NCBI GenBank assembly: GCA_026545765.1
Contig: JAIFAC010000050.1
Span: forward strand, 1-64,000
DNA: 64,000 nt
From: Plantago major
Taxonomy: Eukaryota > Streptophyta > Magnoliopsida > Lamiales > Plantaginaceae
Direction: 5' to 3'
Shown: piece by piece, positions 11,051-22,553 of the stretch
Layout of the letters: each line of letters begins with the position of its first letter
How positions within the stretch are numbered: the first letter of the stretch is position 1
Program-made: the position numbers and the translations under genes
Notes under the pieces: generated by a model
Databases searched by the model: none
What the model was told of the DNA's origin: nothing
The model's input: only the letters and a program-made list of their open reading frames with translations

Positions 11051-11892
11051 CACCCCTTAGCCATTTCTTCTCCCACCATTGTTGAGATCAAGCTTTCTCC
11101 ACCCATTGTTCTTCAGGTATTTTCTTGCCCAATGCTTACTTTCTTCCGGATTTGCTCTACTCTTGATTTGCTCTCTCGTTTATCTTTTTTTTCCTACGGA
11201 GCTAAGTGTAGCTACTGGGTCGACTTGGAGCTCGAAGTAGTAGGGTTTAAAGCTATTTTTGAAGATCTAAGGAGGTATGAGTAGCATAATTCATCTTCTT
11301 AAATGCTTTGGATTGTTAGTTTGAGTAATAAATGGGAGAATAGTACTCGAATTTCGGGATGTGGAGCATTAATGGTGGTTTGAACTTGTTGTACTGATGT
11401 TCATTTATGTTATAGAGTTGTAATAAATGGTCTGAAGGTAGTTGTATTGATGGTTTCTTATGGTAGTTGGTAATGGGTACCCATTAATGATGCTCCATTT
11501 GGTGTTGAAAGTACATTTTGATGTTGAGTCTTGTTGTTTCCATGCTCCATTAATGGTGGTTCTTGCTGGTTCGATGCTATTTGGGTCATTAAAGTAGATA
11601 TGTGTTCGAATTTGGTATGTTTGTTGTTGAATGGCAGTCGTTGTTTGTCATTTCTTGTGTTTGCGAGGTATGTTTGATGAAAGGACAACAGCAAATGATG
11701 GTTTTATGTACTTTTCTTTGTTGTTTGCTACTTTGTAGTTCAATGATGCTTGTGTTTATGAATGGGTAGTGGGCATTTATCGTGTTTGTTGTTTGTGCAT
11801 GTAGTGTTGTTTGCCGTGAAGTCGCTTGTCGAGTTTATGTGTTTTACATTTGGGTAGTCTTTTGTTTTTAGTTATGGTGTCACCGCCTGCAG

Positions 11893-13016
11893 GAGGAGAA
11901 TCATTTTATGTATGGCTCTTCGTATGATGCTAGCTATTAGTTGGTACTACTTTAGGAAGGTAAGACCTCGTGTAATACGCAAGCGTAAGCGTGCAGCCCG
12001 TTACCGGATCATACCAAAACTAGTATCCCAAAAAGAATACATGGATAGGCTGACACTTAAGAGTAATGTGAATTACAAAATGTTTTGCGAATGAACAAGC
12101 AGGATTTTGCCCAGTTCTGTACACTTCTTCGTGAGAGTGGTGGTTTGAAAAAGAGTAAGTATGTCTGCCTTGAAGAAAATGTTGCAATATTTCTTGCGGT
12201 ACTTGGGCATCATATGAAATAAAGGGTTGCACAATTTGGTTGGAGACATTCATGTCGACTATTAGCATATACTTCAACGAGGTCCTCCAATGTGTCAAGC
12301 TACATAAGATATTGTTGTCTCGACCCGAGCCTATACCTCCTACTTGTGTGGAGGAACCATGGTGTCATTTCAAGGTAAATTGTTATTTGATGTCTTGTGT
12401 TTATCTTTGAACATAATGTTCTGCCCGAGCAAAATCACCCTATTGCTGACTGTTTTTATGTTTTTTGCTGATTTATGCTATTGAAGATTGTATTTTGTCC
12501 ACAACGTAGAGTTGTCTTGGTGCACTCGATGGCACTTACATCGAATTCCAGGCTGCTACAGAAATCCAAGCCCATTATCGTAATAGGAAAGGAAGGTTAT
12601 TTGTTAATGTGCTTGGTGTGTGTGACAAGGACATGAAGTTTGGCACCCGGGTTCTTACCCCCGTTCCGTAAGACAAGGTACCACCTCAAAGAGTAATCAA
12701 TCAAATATGCAATTTCACCATCTAAGGAGTATTACAACTTGAAGCACTCTCAACAAGGACCGTGATTGAGATAACGTGGGGTTGTTGAAGAAACAATGGG
12801 CTATTTTACATCACCATCTTTCTATCCATTGAAACTCGTAATGACATTATCCTCACATGTTGTCTTGTTCATAATTTCTTAAGGGAAGTTGCAGCTGATG
12901 ATCTACTTCATGATGAGGAAGATGATCCAGCTTTCTTGAGACGGGAAGCAGCCAATGTTTCTTTATCTGATGATGACGTTGATCTCAAAGATGATGATCC
13001 GGAACCTATATATTGA
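11893..13016 (+). pseudogene. PIF/Harbinger transposase (DDE type), broken
   Basis: The transposase would cut and insert the element through a DDE catalytic triad. The N-terminal helix-turn-helix part follows the ATG at 11912 (MDRLTLKS, then after a 1-base slip DFAQFCTLLRESGG and ENVAIFLAVLGHH). An intron with GT-AG ends is visible at 12375-12509. Exon 3 reads CLGALDGTYIEF (first Asp), HYRNRKGRLFVNVLGVCDKD, then jumps to TRTVIEITWG (catalytic Glu region), ETRNDIILTCCLVHNFLRE and an acidic tail ending EPIY plus stop at 13014-13016. The stretch that should hold the second Asp is missing, and there are frameshifts and stops near 12094 and 12220. The gene is dead. No second (Myb-like) Harbinger ORF was found. 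Confidence 0.75.
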
Positions 13017-13559
13017 TAGTCTAGAGAAATGTGATGAGTGTAAATGATCGCCGTGATCCGGCAAAGATCCATGTATTATCAATGGAGGATGAGAGTTGTT
13101 GGTCTAGAAAACTATGCACCGTTGATGACCCATAGAATTGGCCTATGAGTATTAGTGGTTTTGGTAATCGAGTTCATCGGTTTTGAACCCAATTACGCTT
13201 TTGTTCGATATGACATTGATTTATGTGGCTTGTTATTTCATTATCGATTCATATTTCGTGTCATTTGAGATGAAATTCATGTAATGTTAATTGTGATTGT
13301 CTATGTCGTGTAATGTTATGTATTTTGTATTGATCTGTTTTGCTTTGATCTATATCGCTTATGTACATGTAAACTTTTGTGTGTTATGTTGAGTTCTATA
13401 TGTGTGGTTGGGAAGTTTTAATTGGTGTTAATGGTAGGAAAGTAAGTTATAGGGTTTAGGATTTAGTGTGATGCTAGAAGATGACTACTTTAGTATAAGT
13501 TTGATTGATGCCAACCACATTTCAGCAGAAAGGCTGAATCATGTAAGGAGACAGCTGGA
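13017..13559. other. Harbinger 3' region, no gene
   Basis: T- and G-rich DNA after the transposase stop, without open frames worth reporting. It leads directly into the tandem repeats that start near 13560. Confidence 0.4.
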
Positions 13560-14513
13560 ATGAACACTTGATTTGAAAAACTGTTTTGTTTGAGATGTGA
13601 TGGGGCATCACATTGCCCCAACATAATCGAGTCTAGGTTAGTAATAATTTTGAAAATCATGATTTCGACAAAAATCGAACAAGTTACGTGATTTTACTAA
13701 AACTACTCCAAATTGGTACGAAAATCAGCAAAGTACCCGACTTGATTTGAAAAACTGTTCTGTATGAGCCGTGATGAGGACCCCTTTAAAATACGGGGCC
13801 GGACATAATCGATTGTAGGTTAGTCATAATTTTGAAAATCATGATTTCGACAAAATCGAACAAGTTACATGATTTTTACTAAACCCGCTCCGAATTGGTA
13901 CGAAAATCAGCAAAGTACCCAACTTGATTGAAAAACTGTTCTGTTTGAGCCTTCATGAGGCGTCTTTTAAAATACGGAGCCCAACATAATCGAATTGGTA
14001 CGAAAATCAGCAAAGTACCCAACTTGATTTGAAAAATTGTTCTGTTTGAGCCGTGATGAGGCGTCGTTTAAAATACGGGGCCAAATATAATCGAGTCTAG
14101 GTTAGTAATAATTTTGAAAAGTGGAAATTATATAAGCTACCCCTTAAATTTGGACCAATTACAAATTAATCCCTTCTATTCAAAAAATTACAAATAAACC
14201 CAAAATGTCCATTTGCATTGACTGACATGCTTACATCAGCTTTCTCTCTTTCCATGTGGAATAAATTACCTCTCCCCTGTAAGGAAATGCAAAACTAAAT
14301 TCAAATTCAAAAAAATAATTAAAGTAAAGGTAAAATAAAATAGAAACTAACACAATTTCAGGGACATGTATGTAATTGATTTGAACTAATTTCAGACGTT
14401 TGTTTAGTTACATCACGTGACTATCATGTGTGGACTGTATTATAATTGACTGTATATATTACAAGGACTAATCTGTAATTGATTTAAAAAAGAAAAAAAA
14501 GTAACCATTTGTG

Positions 14514-15084
14514 TTTGTTTTTATGAATGCTTTGGCTATAAAACCTCCATTTTAACCTTTCTACTCACTTGCTTGCATGTCATATTGCATACACTTGCTG
14601 AAAATGCAATAAAGTAGTTATTTCTCTAGTACAAGGGTCAACCATATCTCTATGTTTAATCAGTTTATTTTGCCCAGATGATATTTGTATGTTAATTTTG
14701 ATACAATAAGGTAGGGAACAAACCCTAAAAGAACAACTAATAAGAGAAAGAGAAATGCAAATGAAGGGCCATCCAAACAGAATATGACTCATGACACGTA
14801 GGCTTACTCTTCACCTGGTGTCCACCAACTTTTATATAAAATGTATACTGAAACGGTGGTAGAACCTTCCTGAATTTTCTCTTGAATTGGAAATGGTTAT
14901 CACAGTCCTCCTAACAAAGTCAAACATAAGATATTCTAGAATCTTCACCATCAATGACCCTATCACAAGATAAAAATCTACTTGATTGCATTTCGAGAAA
15001 GTGTATGCAATTGGAGATGAAAACAAGTGAGTAAAAGGGTTAAAATGGAGGTTTTATAGAAAAACATTCATAAAAACAGTAATA
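14514..15084. repeat. Internal inverted repeat within the Mutator-like element
   Basis: The left arm, near 14514-14640, contains TATAAAACCTCCATTTTAAC followed by CACTTG and GCATACACTT. The right arm, about 14950-15084, read in reverse contains the same TATAAAACCTCCATTTTAAC and GCATACACTT in the same order. The arms are clearly related over at least 110 bases. Transcribed, this would form a hairpin. Confidence 0.6.
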
Positions 15085-15249
15085 TTAACGACTAGTTTTT
15101 TTTAAAAAATGCAACTCAATTACATATGAGTCCTCGTAGTTAATTACAGATGGTCCGCCGTGGTGTAACTAACTAATTGCCTTTATTCTATCCTCAACGA
15201 CGATATTTATTTACCGCTTATTAAATCATGAAAGTAAAGAGTTTGGAAA

Positions 15250-15528
15250 ATGCAACAGAGAAATTCTCTAACCCACGTGCTTGTAATAAAAATACTAGAA
15301 GAAAGTCCTAAGTACATTTTTATAAGGAAAGGTAATATAACCCAAACCCACGAAGGAGAAATATTTGTGAAATCTCTCAAGAGAATCGTTATTTATTTTC
15401 CGAGAATTCATGAAAAAGTGGAACAATGTCGTTTTCTATCTAACAAATTCTTCAGTGGGTATTCAAACTTGATTTTTGAGATCCAACAATGTCTCTGGCT
15501 GGACCAATCGAAAATCTACTCCAGCTAA
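15250..15528 (+). CDS. Unassigned 92-residue open frame in the Mutator-like element
   Basis: The frame encodes a basic peptide (for example FPRIHEKVEQCRFLSNKFF) with no family I recognise. It lies inside a non-autonomous element, a place where captured host gene fragments are common, but it may be chance. There is no promoter or intron evidence. Confidence 0.15.
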   Translation: MQQRNSLTHVLVIKILEESPKYIFIRKGNITQTHEGEIFVKSLKRIVIYFPRIHEKVEQCRFLSNKFFSGYSNLIFEIQQCLWLDQSKIYSS

Positions 15529-16345
15529 AGATTCCTTTCCTATCAAATTTGTTCAGATCAATTACATATATGTCCCAAATTGTGTTAGTTAATTATAAAT
15601 AACCCAACTCCCACTAGCACCAATAAAGAGAGGAAAAAAAGAAAATCAAAAAGAAAAGAAAAGCAAAGCAAACCATTTAAAAAAGTCAAAAATCAAAAAA
15701 ATGAATAGCATTTTCGTAAATAATGCAAACTCTATCCTCCACATCAGCAAAATCACATGACAAATCATCACTACCGTTGACTAATGAGCTAATTTATAAT
15801 TAGATTTCTTTTCATGAGTAAAAATAGGCGTATTTGTAATTGCTTTAATGTAACTAAAGCCGACAAGAGATTATATCAGAAAAGTGGTATATGTAATTTT
15901 CTCTTTTGAAAATCATGATTTCGACAAAAATCGAACAAGTTACGAGATTTTTACTAAAACCACTCCGAATTGGTAAGAAAATCAGCAAAGCACCCAACTT
16001 GATTTGAAAAACTGTTCTGTTTGAGCCATCATGGGGCGTTGTTTAAAATACAGGCCCCAACATAATATAAGTCTAGGTTTGTAATAATTTTGAAAATCAT
16101 GATTTCGAGAAAAATCGAACAAGTTACGTGATTTTTACTAAAACCGCTTCGTATTGGTACGAAAATCAGCAAAGTACCCAACTTGATTTGAAAAATTGTT
16201 CTGTTTGAGCTATCATGGGGCATCGTTTAAAATACGTGGCCCATGTTAATCGAGACCGGGTTAGTAATAATTTTGAAAATCATGATTTCGACAAAATCGA
16301 ACAAGTTACGTTATTTTTACTAAAACCGATCCGAATTGGAATAAA

Positions 16346-17100
16346 CTAAATTTGACAAGAGTCGTAACCATCTGCATTAGTTTTAATAAAACCGGTACCC
16401 ACAAAATATGTCATAAATTGCCACAACTTCATTACAAAATAACACCTGCTAGAAACACAACAACATGATCAAAAGGAGGGAAACTAACATCATTGCTGAG
16501 TGGTAATCTCGGCATGTCAAAGTCGATTTTATTTCGCTAATAATAAAGTGTATTTTCATTAAAATGGCGATGCTAAAATGCTGAACAAAAAGTTGACTCA
16601 AACCAATTTTCATATGCTTAGTTATGATTCTTCATTTGTAACTATAAAATGCTTGAAGGCTTCATTATGATTAACACCGCTTTCTTATTATTTTTGTTAT
16701 TTTTATACATCATTCCTAATAATACATTTTATTTTTGCACCCATACTTTATCTATTAAGCAGTGGTTCTAATCCCAAAAGAAGCAGATTATAGACAATCG
16801 ATGCTAAAAGAAAGAGGGTAATATAGACAAATCGCACTTACATGACCCATCTGAAAGTGCAAAACCTACCAATCGTTGTTACAAACATCGACTTTGCACT
16901 TTCTGGAAGCAAAAACGCATACCAAGCAGGTGCAATTTCTCGGGATCAATTTACAAAATTGCACCGGACAGTCAAGTGCAAATATTTAATGGTCGACCTA
17001 GTTTTGCACCCTCTTTCTACCAAGCAGCCCATCAGCTCAATTTATTCATCAATTTTTATTTCTTTTTGGAGGGGAAATGAACTTATATTTCAATCAAGTA
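16346..17100. other. Right part of Harbinger element and junction to the LINE
   Basis: No gene. 16830-17031 is the inverted counterpart of the left Harbinger end (GTGCAAA strings, GCTTGGTATGC in reverse). Beyond 17031 the DNA passes into the 3' end of the minus-strand LINE. I could not identify a clear LINE poly(A) tail. Confidence 0.4.
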
Positions 17101-17130
17101 GTAAACAGTACAAGCTGTGAATCAAGAACA

Positions 17131-17931
17131 TCAGAGAGGAAGATCCATTAGACCATCAGCATCCCTATCTACTTGCTTTGAAAGATCGTGCGCTAAAGAA
17201 TTCGCCGACCGAAACAAATGACGAAAACCAATAGATTGAAACAAATAGAGTTTAGACTTAATGTCTTCAATGAAGTGTCCACCCGCAGACAGGCAAATCT
17301 CCCGAGAATTGATATCCCGAATGACAGATTGACAATCACCTTCGATTATTACCTCCCTCCAACCTGCGGCAACAGCAAGATCCACTCCTTGTACAATTGC
17401 GAGCGTTTTCGCAATTTCAAGGTATTGAATAAAGTTGATCTTTCTCTGCCTCCAAGCTACAACTCGTCCCGCTGAATCTCGCGTAATAACACCAATTCCT
17501 GCAGCTTTCTGTTGTCCCAGAATTGATGCGTCTACATTAACCTTTATAGTTGACCCACTTGGAGGAGACCAGGTCGAGTCTGATTCTGGAGGTCTAGGTG
17601 CCGACGAATGATGTTGGGCTTCCTTGAATCCGTACAGATAATCAACAACAAATTGTACCAGTTCTTTTGCGTCTTCATGAGGATTATTATGGACTACATT
17701 ATTTCTATTATGCCATAGACACCAACAAATGCAAGTTAGAACTGCAAACTGCTCCGCCTCTAGCTCCTGTTTCACACCAAGTATCCAATCCCACAAGTCA
17801 GAATGATGATTAAAAATCGCAATATTAGGTAGACCAGAAATCGCCCAAACTAAACGTGCAAAATTGCAACAACGGAACACATGAAACACAGCTTCTATTT
17901 CCAGACCACATAGGGCAATTAGGATCGACAT
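17131..17931 (-). pseudogene. LINE ORF2 C terminus: zinc finger end and RNase H
   Basis: A 266-codon open frame. The first 100 residues complete the zf-RVT domain (EIEAVFHVFRCCNFARLVW). From about residue 130 comes an RNase H fold: INVDASILGQQKAAGIGVI (first Asp), LEIAKTLAIVQGVDLAV (Glu position), VIIEGDCQSVI (second Asp) and SANSLAHDLSK at the end. RNase H would degrade the RNA strand during target-primed reverse transcription. The start shown is only the first ATG of an internal fragment. Confidence 0.8.
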
Positions 17932-19436
17932 TGATCTTCCTCTTCACTAAATTATGGTAAACTGGTAAACCGTTAGACAACAAACGCCACAGGAAAACTC
18001 AAGTTTATTGGGAACCTTTAGCTTCCATATGAAGGACAAATTTTTGTGGAAGAACCGAGCTAGAAGAAACAACTGAGCTGCTGCTTTCTTTTCTTAACAT
18101 CCCTTGCCACATAATAGGCCGACTTAACAGAGTAGTACCCTTTTTTGCTATAAAACCAACGACGAGTATCCACACTATCGCAACAGCCTACGAGAATTTG
18201 TACAATAGCCTCCACATCTTCCTCCCAAAACACACACTTAAGGATATCTACATCCCACCCCAACCCATCAGCCCGCATAAAATTCGACACAAATATGTCA
18301 CCCAAGTGATAAAGATCAGGAGTCAGTTTTCCGCCCTAGGGATATCACAATTAGGGAAATATTTGGCTTTAAGAATTCGACTAAGAAGGGAATTTGGATT
18401 ATTGATAATTCGCCAAACTTGTTTCCCTAGCATAAAGGTTGAAAGCACTAAGATCATGGAACCCCATCCCTCCATCTCTTTTACTATCACAAAGAGTATC
18501 CCACTTAACCCAATGGATCTTATCCTTATTTCCGTCTCCCCGCCAAAATTTGAAAATAATCGACTCAAGCTCCTGGAGAAGGTACTCAGGTAATTTGAAA
18601 CACCCTATAACATACATAGGAATAGACTGTAAGACCGACTTAATAAGTACCTCCTTCCCCGCCTTAGATAAGTGTTTCTCTCCAAATCCCTGGGTTTTTA
18701 GCCCACACCCTCTCCCGAAACCACCCAAACACCTCCCTTTTAGATTTCCCCATCTCCGTAGGGAGGCCCATGTACTTCTCATGCTTCTCCACCACACTCA
18801 CTGGTAAAACCCCTTAATCTCCTCAATCTATCACCCCCCGCATTCCTAGAAAACACCACTGTGAATTTGTCTACATTTATGACCTGACCAGATGCCAGGC
18901 TATAGCGGTGCAAAATATTATCTATGTCAACAGAAGAGTCATAGTTAGCCTCACAGAAAATCAAAGTATCATCAACAAACAGCAAGTGAGAAACACTCGG
19001 CGCATTAGGACTAACAAAAACACCCCGAATAACCCCCCGATCCTCCGTGATCACCAAAGAAAACTAAAAGCCTCAAGATGTATCAAGAACAAATAAGGGG
19101 ATAAAGGATCCCCCTGACGCAAACCTCTCTATGGATGGGACCAAAATTACCTCCATTAAGATTGATGGAGTAGGAAACAGACCTCACACACAGCATGATT
19201 AATTGAATAAAAGCATGCTCAAAGCCTAACTTTTCTAACACCGCTCGAGAAATAGCCATTCAACCCGATCATAAGCTTTATTCATATCTAATTTCAAAGC
19301 TATGAAAACATCTTTACCTTTAGTTTTCCTTTTCAAAAAATGATTAACTTAATAGGATACTAAAACATTATCGGTGATTAATCTATTACGCACAAAAGTA
19401 GACTAGGTTTCGGCTATGATATTATGCATATGGGGC

Positions 19437-19441
19437 TTGAG
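19437..19441. repeat. Left target duplication TTGAG of copia element 1
   Basis: TTGAG directly precedes the 5' LTR and recurs at 51810-51814 directly after the 3' LTR. Both flanks are the same LINE. Confidence 0.85.
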
Positions 19442-20956
19442 TGTTAGGATTTACTTTAGATTTTGATGAGCAACCTAACATGTCTACATAGCTCAAAAAG
19501 GTAACTAGTATTCCTAAGTCCATAGGATATTAGAGGATATTGTAAAGGAAGAACATTACTTAGTATGATAGAATCGTCACTTGTATAGGAGTTAAGTTTC
19601 AAATGTAATTTTAATTTTATCTTTCGAAGATTTGAAGACCACTCAGCAAGAAAGACTATTGAAGACGAGAAGACTCAAGTAAACTGCGCAAGTTTATCTT
19701 GACTCAGAAAGGTAACAACTCTCAGAAACCACTCAGAAACCACAAAGTTGCGACTAATTTATCAGGTTTCTGAGAAGGTATCTGAAGAGGTGATAGCTTC
19801 ACAATGACATGAAGGTCCCTGATACTTCTAGCTGTTGAGAAAGCTATCTGACCGTTGTGGTTATAAGTCCAATAGTACAAAAGAATTTAATGCTCATTCA
19901 GACGTCTAGTCACTAAGAGACAAAGGTCAATCAGATTATGATAGTGACGCCTAGTCGACTTTGAAAGCATCCCATCAACGAATAGTTTTCAAACGACTTC
20001 CTTGATCACTATAAAAGGACCACTTAGCAGCAGAAAGAATACACTTGAGCATACGAACGCTCAACGAAAGTAACACAAGCAATGAAAACACTCAAGCTCA
20101 CAACTATTAGAATCACCGAATCTCTCAAGTATCCAAGAACACTTTCTCGTAAAGTTTTGACATCGCGTTGCACCTGCAGATTTCTCCTGATTCACTAAGT
20201 GCCCACAACTCCAACAAGACTTAAGCTTTCATTAGCTATTTGTGAAGAGATGAATACACTTGTGTTTTTCACAAAGTGATAGTTCTTTCCTCTGAACAAA
20301 GACAAGTCTTGGAACTTAGAAACACTAAACTTAGTCCTTGAGATATAGGATTAGAGTTGAGTTTCTTTGATAACTAAGGATAATCAAACATTGTTATCAA
20401 GGTAATCACAGCCTTGAACATCTACACATCAAACAACAAATAGGCGTGAAGATATATGTAGTACTTGTGCTGAGAAAGCCAAGGAACAATCTTCGGAATT
20501 AACAATAAGAGAGTGACTACTTAGCTTGATAAGTTAAGGAAAGTCTCTTGGGAATCGGAGTACTTGACTTGGGAAGTTAAGGAAAGAGGATTCAAAGGAT
20601 CTTGAGTTGGGAACTTAGGAGGGAACGGGGTTTAGCTAGTGTAGGGATTTTTGTAACGGATCTCAGAAATCATACATAGTGAATTCAAGTCCTACCAAGG
20701 GAGAAGTGGATTAGTTGAGGGATTACGCCACCTTCAGATACCACTATAAACTGTATGCACTTTACCTTTCAACAAAACTTTACTTTCATTTACACATCTA
20801 TTTGTTTTAAGCTTTCTAACTGCACTTAATCAGAGCAAGACTTCCGCCTCGACTTATATTAAGTATCAAGAACCTCAAAATCGAGAAATTGTGTTAGATA
20901 ACAAAAGTTGTTAAAGTCTATTCACTCCCCTTCTAGACTTTAACCTTGTTGTCTAA
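19442..20956 (+). repeat. 5' LTR of copia element 1
   Basis: Starts TGTTAGGATTTACTTTAG like the 3' LTR at 35698. It contains a TATA box at 20010 and a well conserved block at 20679-20750. It ends at TTGTTGTCTAA; the last bases present in the other copies (GGGACCAACA) and the expected primer-binding site just after are missing, apparently through a small deletion. Confidence 0.8.
20010..20018 (+). promoter_or_regulatory. LTR promoter TATA box
   Basis: ACTATAAAAGGACCACTTAG lies about 570 bases into the 5' LTR. The same string occurs at the same place in the 3' LTR (50874-50882) and, in reverse, in copia element 2 (54370-54378). It marks the U3/R side of the LTR. Confidence 0.6.
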
Positions 20957-22553
20957 AGAAGCCCGAATCTCAGAGAAGAGCTTTGTCGAACTACCAAAAC
21001 TAAAGAGAATAAGTTGAAGTCCCGAAATTGAAATTTCAAAACTTTAAGCAAGGACCAACTCAAACTCTCAAGAGCTTCGACTTCATATTCACCACTCTTA
21101 TGAGTGAGACGGTCATTGGGAGAAGGAAAGTACTGCACTCGTAAGGGTGAAAATCATTATCAGAAGTCTGAACCAAGAATGGACAAGTACACAAAACTTC
21201 TACTTTAACCAGTGTATACCATCTATCACACCTGTAGAGCTATTTTCACATCTTGCAGCTGTGAACTATGAAACCAAACAAAGAGAAATCATGTCTGTCA
21301 AACAAGGCGTAATATTGCTTTGGTAACCAAGAATGTTTCAAAAGAAAGATTCTAAGGAGACTCGATGATCATGCTTTAGTCAGAAAACATGAGAAAATAT
21401 GTCACCAGAGATTGAAAGGAGAAAAGCCAAAGAGAAGTCAAAAGCATCTAGCTCAAATTACCAAATCTACAAAAACCTACAATATTGTTCTAGCTCTCTG
21501 AATAAGAGTCCTCAGAAAGGTAACTCTCAAGAAGTGTATGCTAGCTATTGGAAATGATTTATGCTTCCAGTGTCAGCAACCTGGACATTTCAAAAGAGAT
21601 TGTTTCTTGTTGACCACAGTAAAATTCGGAGATAGAAAGGAACGAAGAACTTCGTAAAGTTTCAAAAGCCATGCTTCAAGAATGGAAGAAAATACAACCA
21701 AATTGATGCATCGATATTGAATCAACTTCAAGATGAGGATCAAGACGAAATGAAGCATGTGGAATCACTCATGAAATCGCTGACTTTCATGCAAAAAGAG
21801 TATCAGATGTTGATTGAAGAAATCTATCCAGATTACTCCAATGTTTAAGATTGCCTAGTCACTGATCAGGTATGTTCTACTTCCAAAAATGCTAATTATG
21901 ATAGTGATGATGGTGGAATAGAAAACCTGGAACACCTAAGTCAAGAAATCGAGAGACTGGTCAGAATGCAAGTTGAGAGCGTTGCTGAAACCAAGTACTA
22001 CAAGGATTTCTGTGAAAAATTGGACAACAAGTGTTCATAATTCACTTTAGCCATTGAAAGAAAGGACTCTGAAATAGCATCCTTAGAAGACAAACTCACC
22101 ACTGATTTGGAAACACTGGCAGAGGATATGGCAACTCAATTCAAAATGATTTCTGATGCCAAAGATGTTGAGATAGATGCTCTAAATGAGCATATAAACA
22201 TTAATGAAGAACTCACTGCTGAAGAATTGGTGACAAAATGTAAAATCACAAGTGAAGACAAGGATTCTGAGATAGCACTCCTTGAAACCAAAATCATCGA
22301 AGAAGTTAGAAGCAAACATAATTCTACGAGACTTGAAAAGGTCACTGAAGAGAATGCTCAACTCAGAAAGAAGGAAATAACCTTCAAATCCTACGTAAAG
22401 GCGAGTAATACTCTTTTAGAGATACACTCCCAAATGAGAGAGGATTCTGGAACGGAAGGTCTCGGGCACACTGATGATACAAATGAAGAAACCACCCTGA
22501 ACAAGAGTGATACAAGAAAGACTTTCGTAAAGCCTGATGATAAAGGAAAATAA
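20957..22553 (+). pseudogene. Copia gag (nucleocapsid) with zinc knuckle, broken
   Basis: Gag would form the particle that packages element RNA. The clear landmark is a CCHC zinc knuckle, CFQCQQPGHFKRDC, at 21562-21603. Upstream the frame is lost by stops. Downstream, a 148-codon open piece (22107-22553) is highly charged and predicted coiled coil (repeated ISDAKDVEIDAL-like heptads, KVTEENAQLRKKE), as is common in long SIRE-type gag proteins. Confidence 0.65.

Larger units (their letters stand above)
14121..15903. mobile_element. Non-autonomous Mutator-like element, 1.78 kb
   Basis: A 9-base string TTTTGAAAA stands on both sides (14112-14120 and 15904-15912), and removing the insert plus one copy restores the 183-bp repeat unit. 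The ends are inverted: left GTGGAAATTATATAAGCTAC, right in reverse GAGAAAATTACATATACCAC, with weaker similarity further in. The 9-bp duplication and long degenerate ends fit Mutator-like elements. No transposase is present. The interior holds a second inverted repeat (14514-15084) and an unassigned open frame at 15250-15528. Confidence 0.75.
13560..16345. repeat. Tandem array, unit about 183 bp, split by a nested element
   Basis: The unit contains GTTAGTAATAATTTTGAAAA, a stretch CATGATTTCGACAAAAATCG, then CAGCAAAGTACCC and AACTGTTCTGTTTGAGC. GTTAGT recurs at 13636 and 13819, giving a period of 183. One unit near 13990 is partly deleted. After the element at 14121-15903 the array resumes at 15904 and runs to about 16345 (further units start near 16076 and 16260). 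About five or six units in total. Copies differ by scattered substitutions. There are no unique spacers, so this is not a CRISPR. Confidence 0.75.
10790..17031. mobile_element. Degenerate PIF/Harbinger element
   Basis: The left end AGGGCCTAACTGGTTG and the right end, read in reverse, TGGGCTGCTTGGTAG are similar inverted ends. Both are followed inward by related text (CACCTGCTTGGTATGC lies near both ends). TCA stands outside each end and may be the 3-bp duplication. Between the ends lie a promoter, a broken Harbinger-type transposase gene (11893-13016), a satellite-like tandem array and a nested Mutator-like element. The boundaries are judged by eye. Confidence 0.6.
17131..19441 (-). mobile_element. 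LINE (L1-type), 3' half: late RT, zinc finger, RNase H
   Basis: Minus-strand remains of a plant non-LTR retrotransposon ORF2. Reading down from 19441: RT motifs NRLITDNVLVSY and [12 protein letters not shown] (near 19255-19300), the catalytic SHLLFVDDTLIFCEA (in the frame 19057-18779), the thumb-side block PMYVIGCFKLP (18797-18399), the zf-RVT region with KKGYYSVKSAYYVA (18305-18060), and an RNase H frame of 266 codons (17931-17131). Stops and frameshifts make it dead. Its 5' half lies at 51810-53433; the copia element at 19442-51809 separates them and the RT frame continues across the break. Confidence 0.85.

Noticed and set aside
13560-16345. CRISPR-like tandem repeats
   Set aside because: The units are head-to-tail without unique spacers and lie in a plant transposon.
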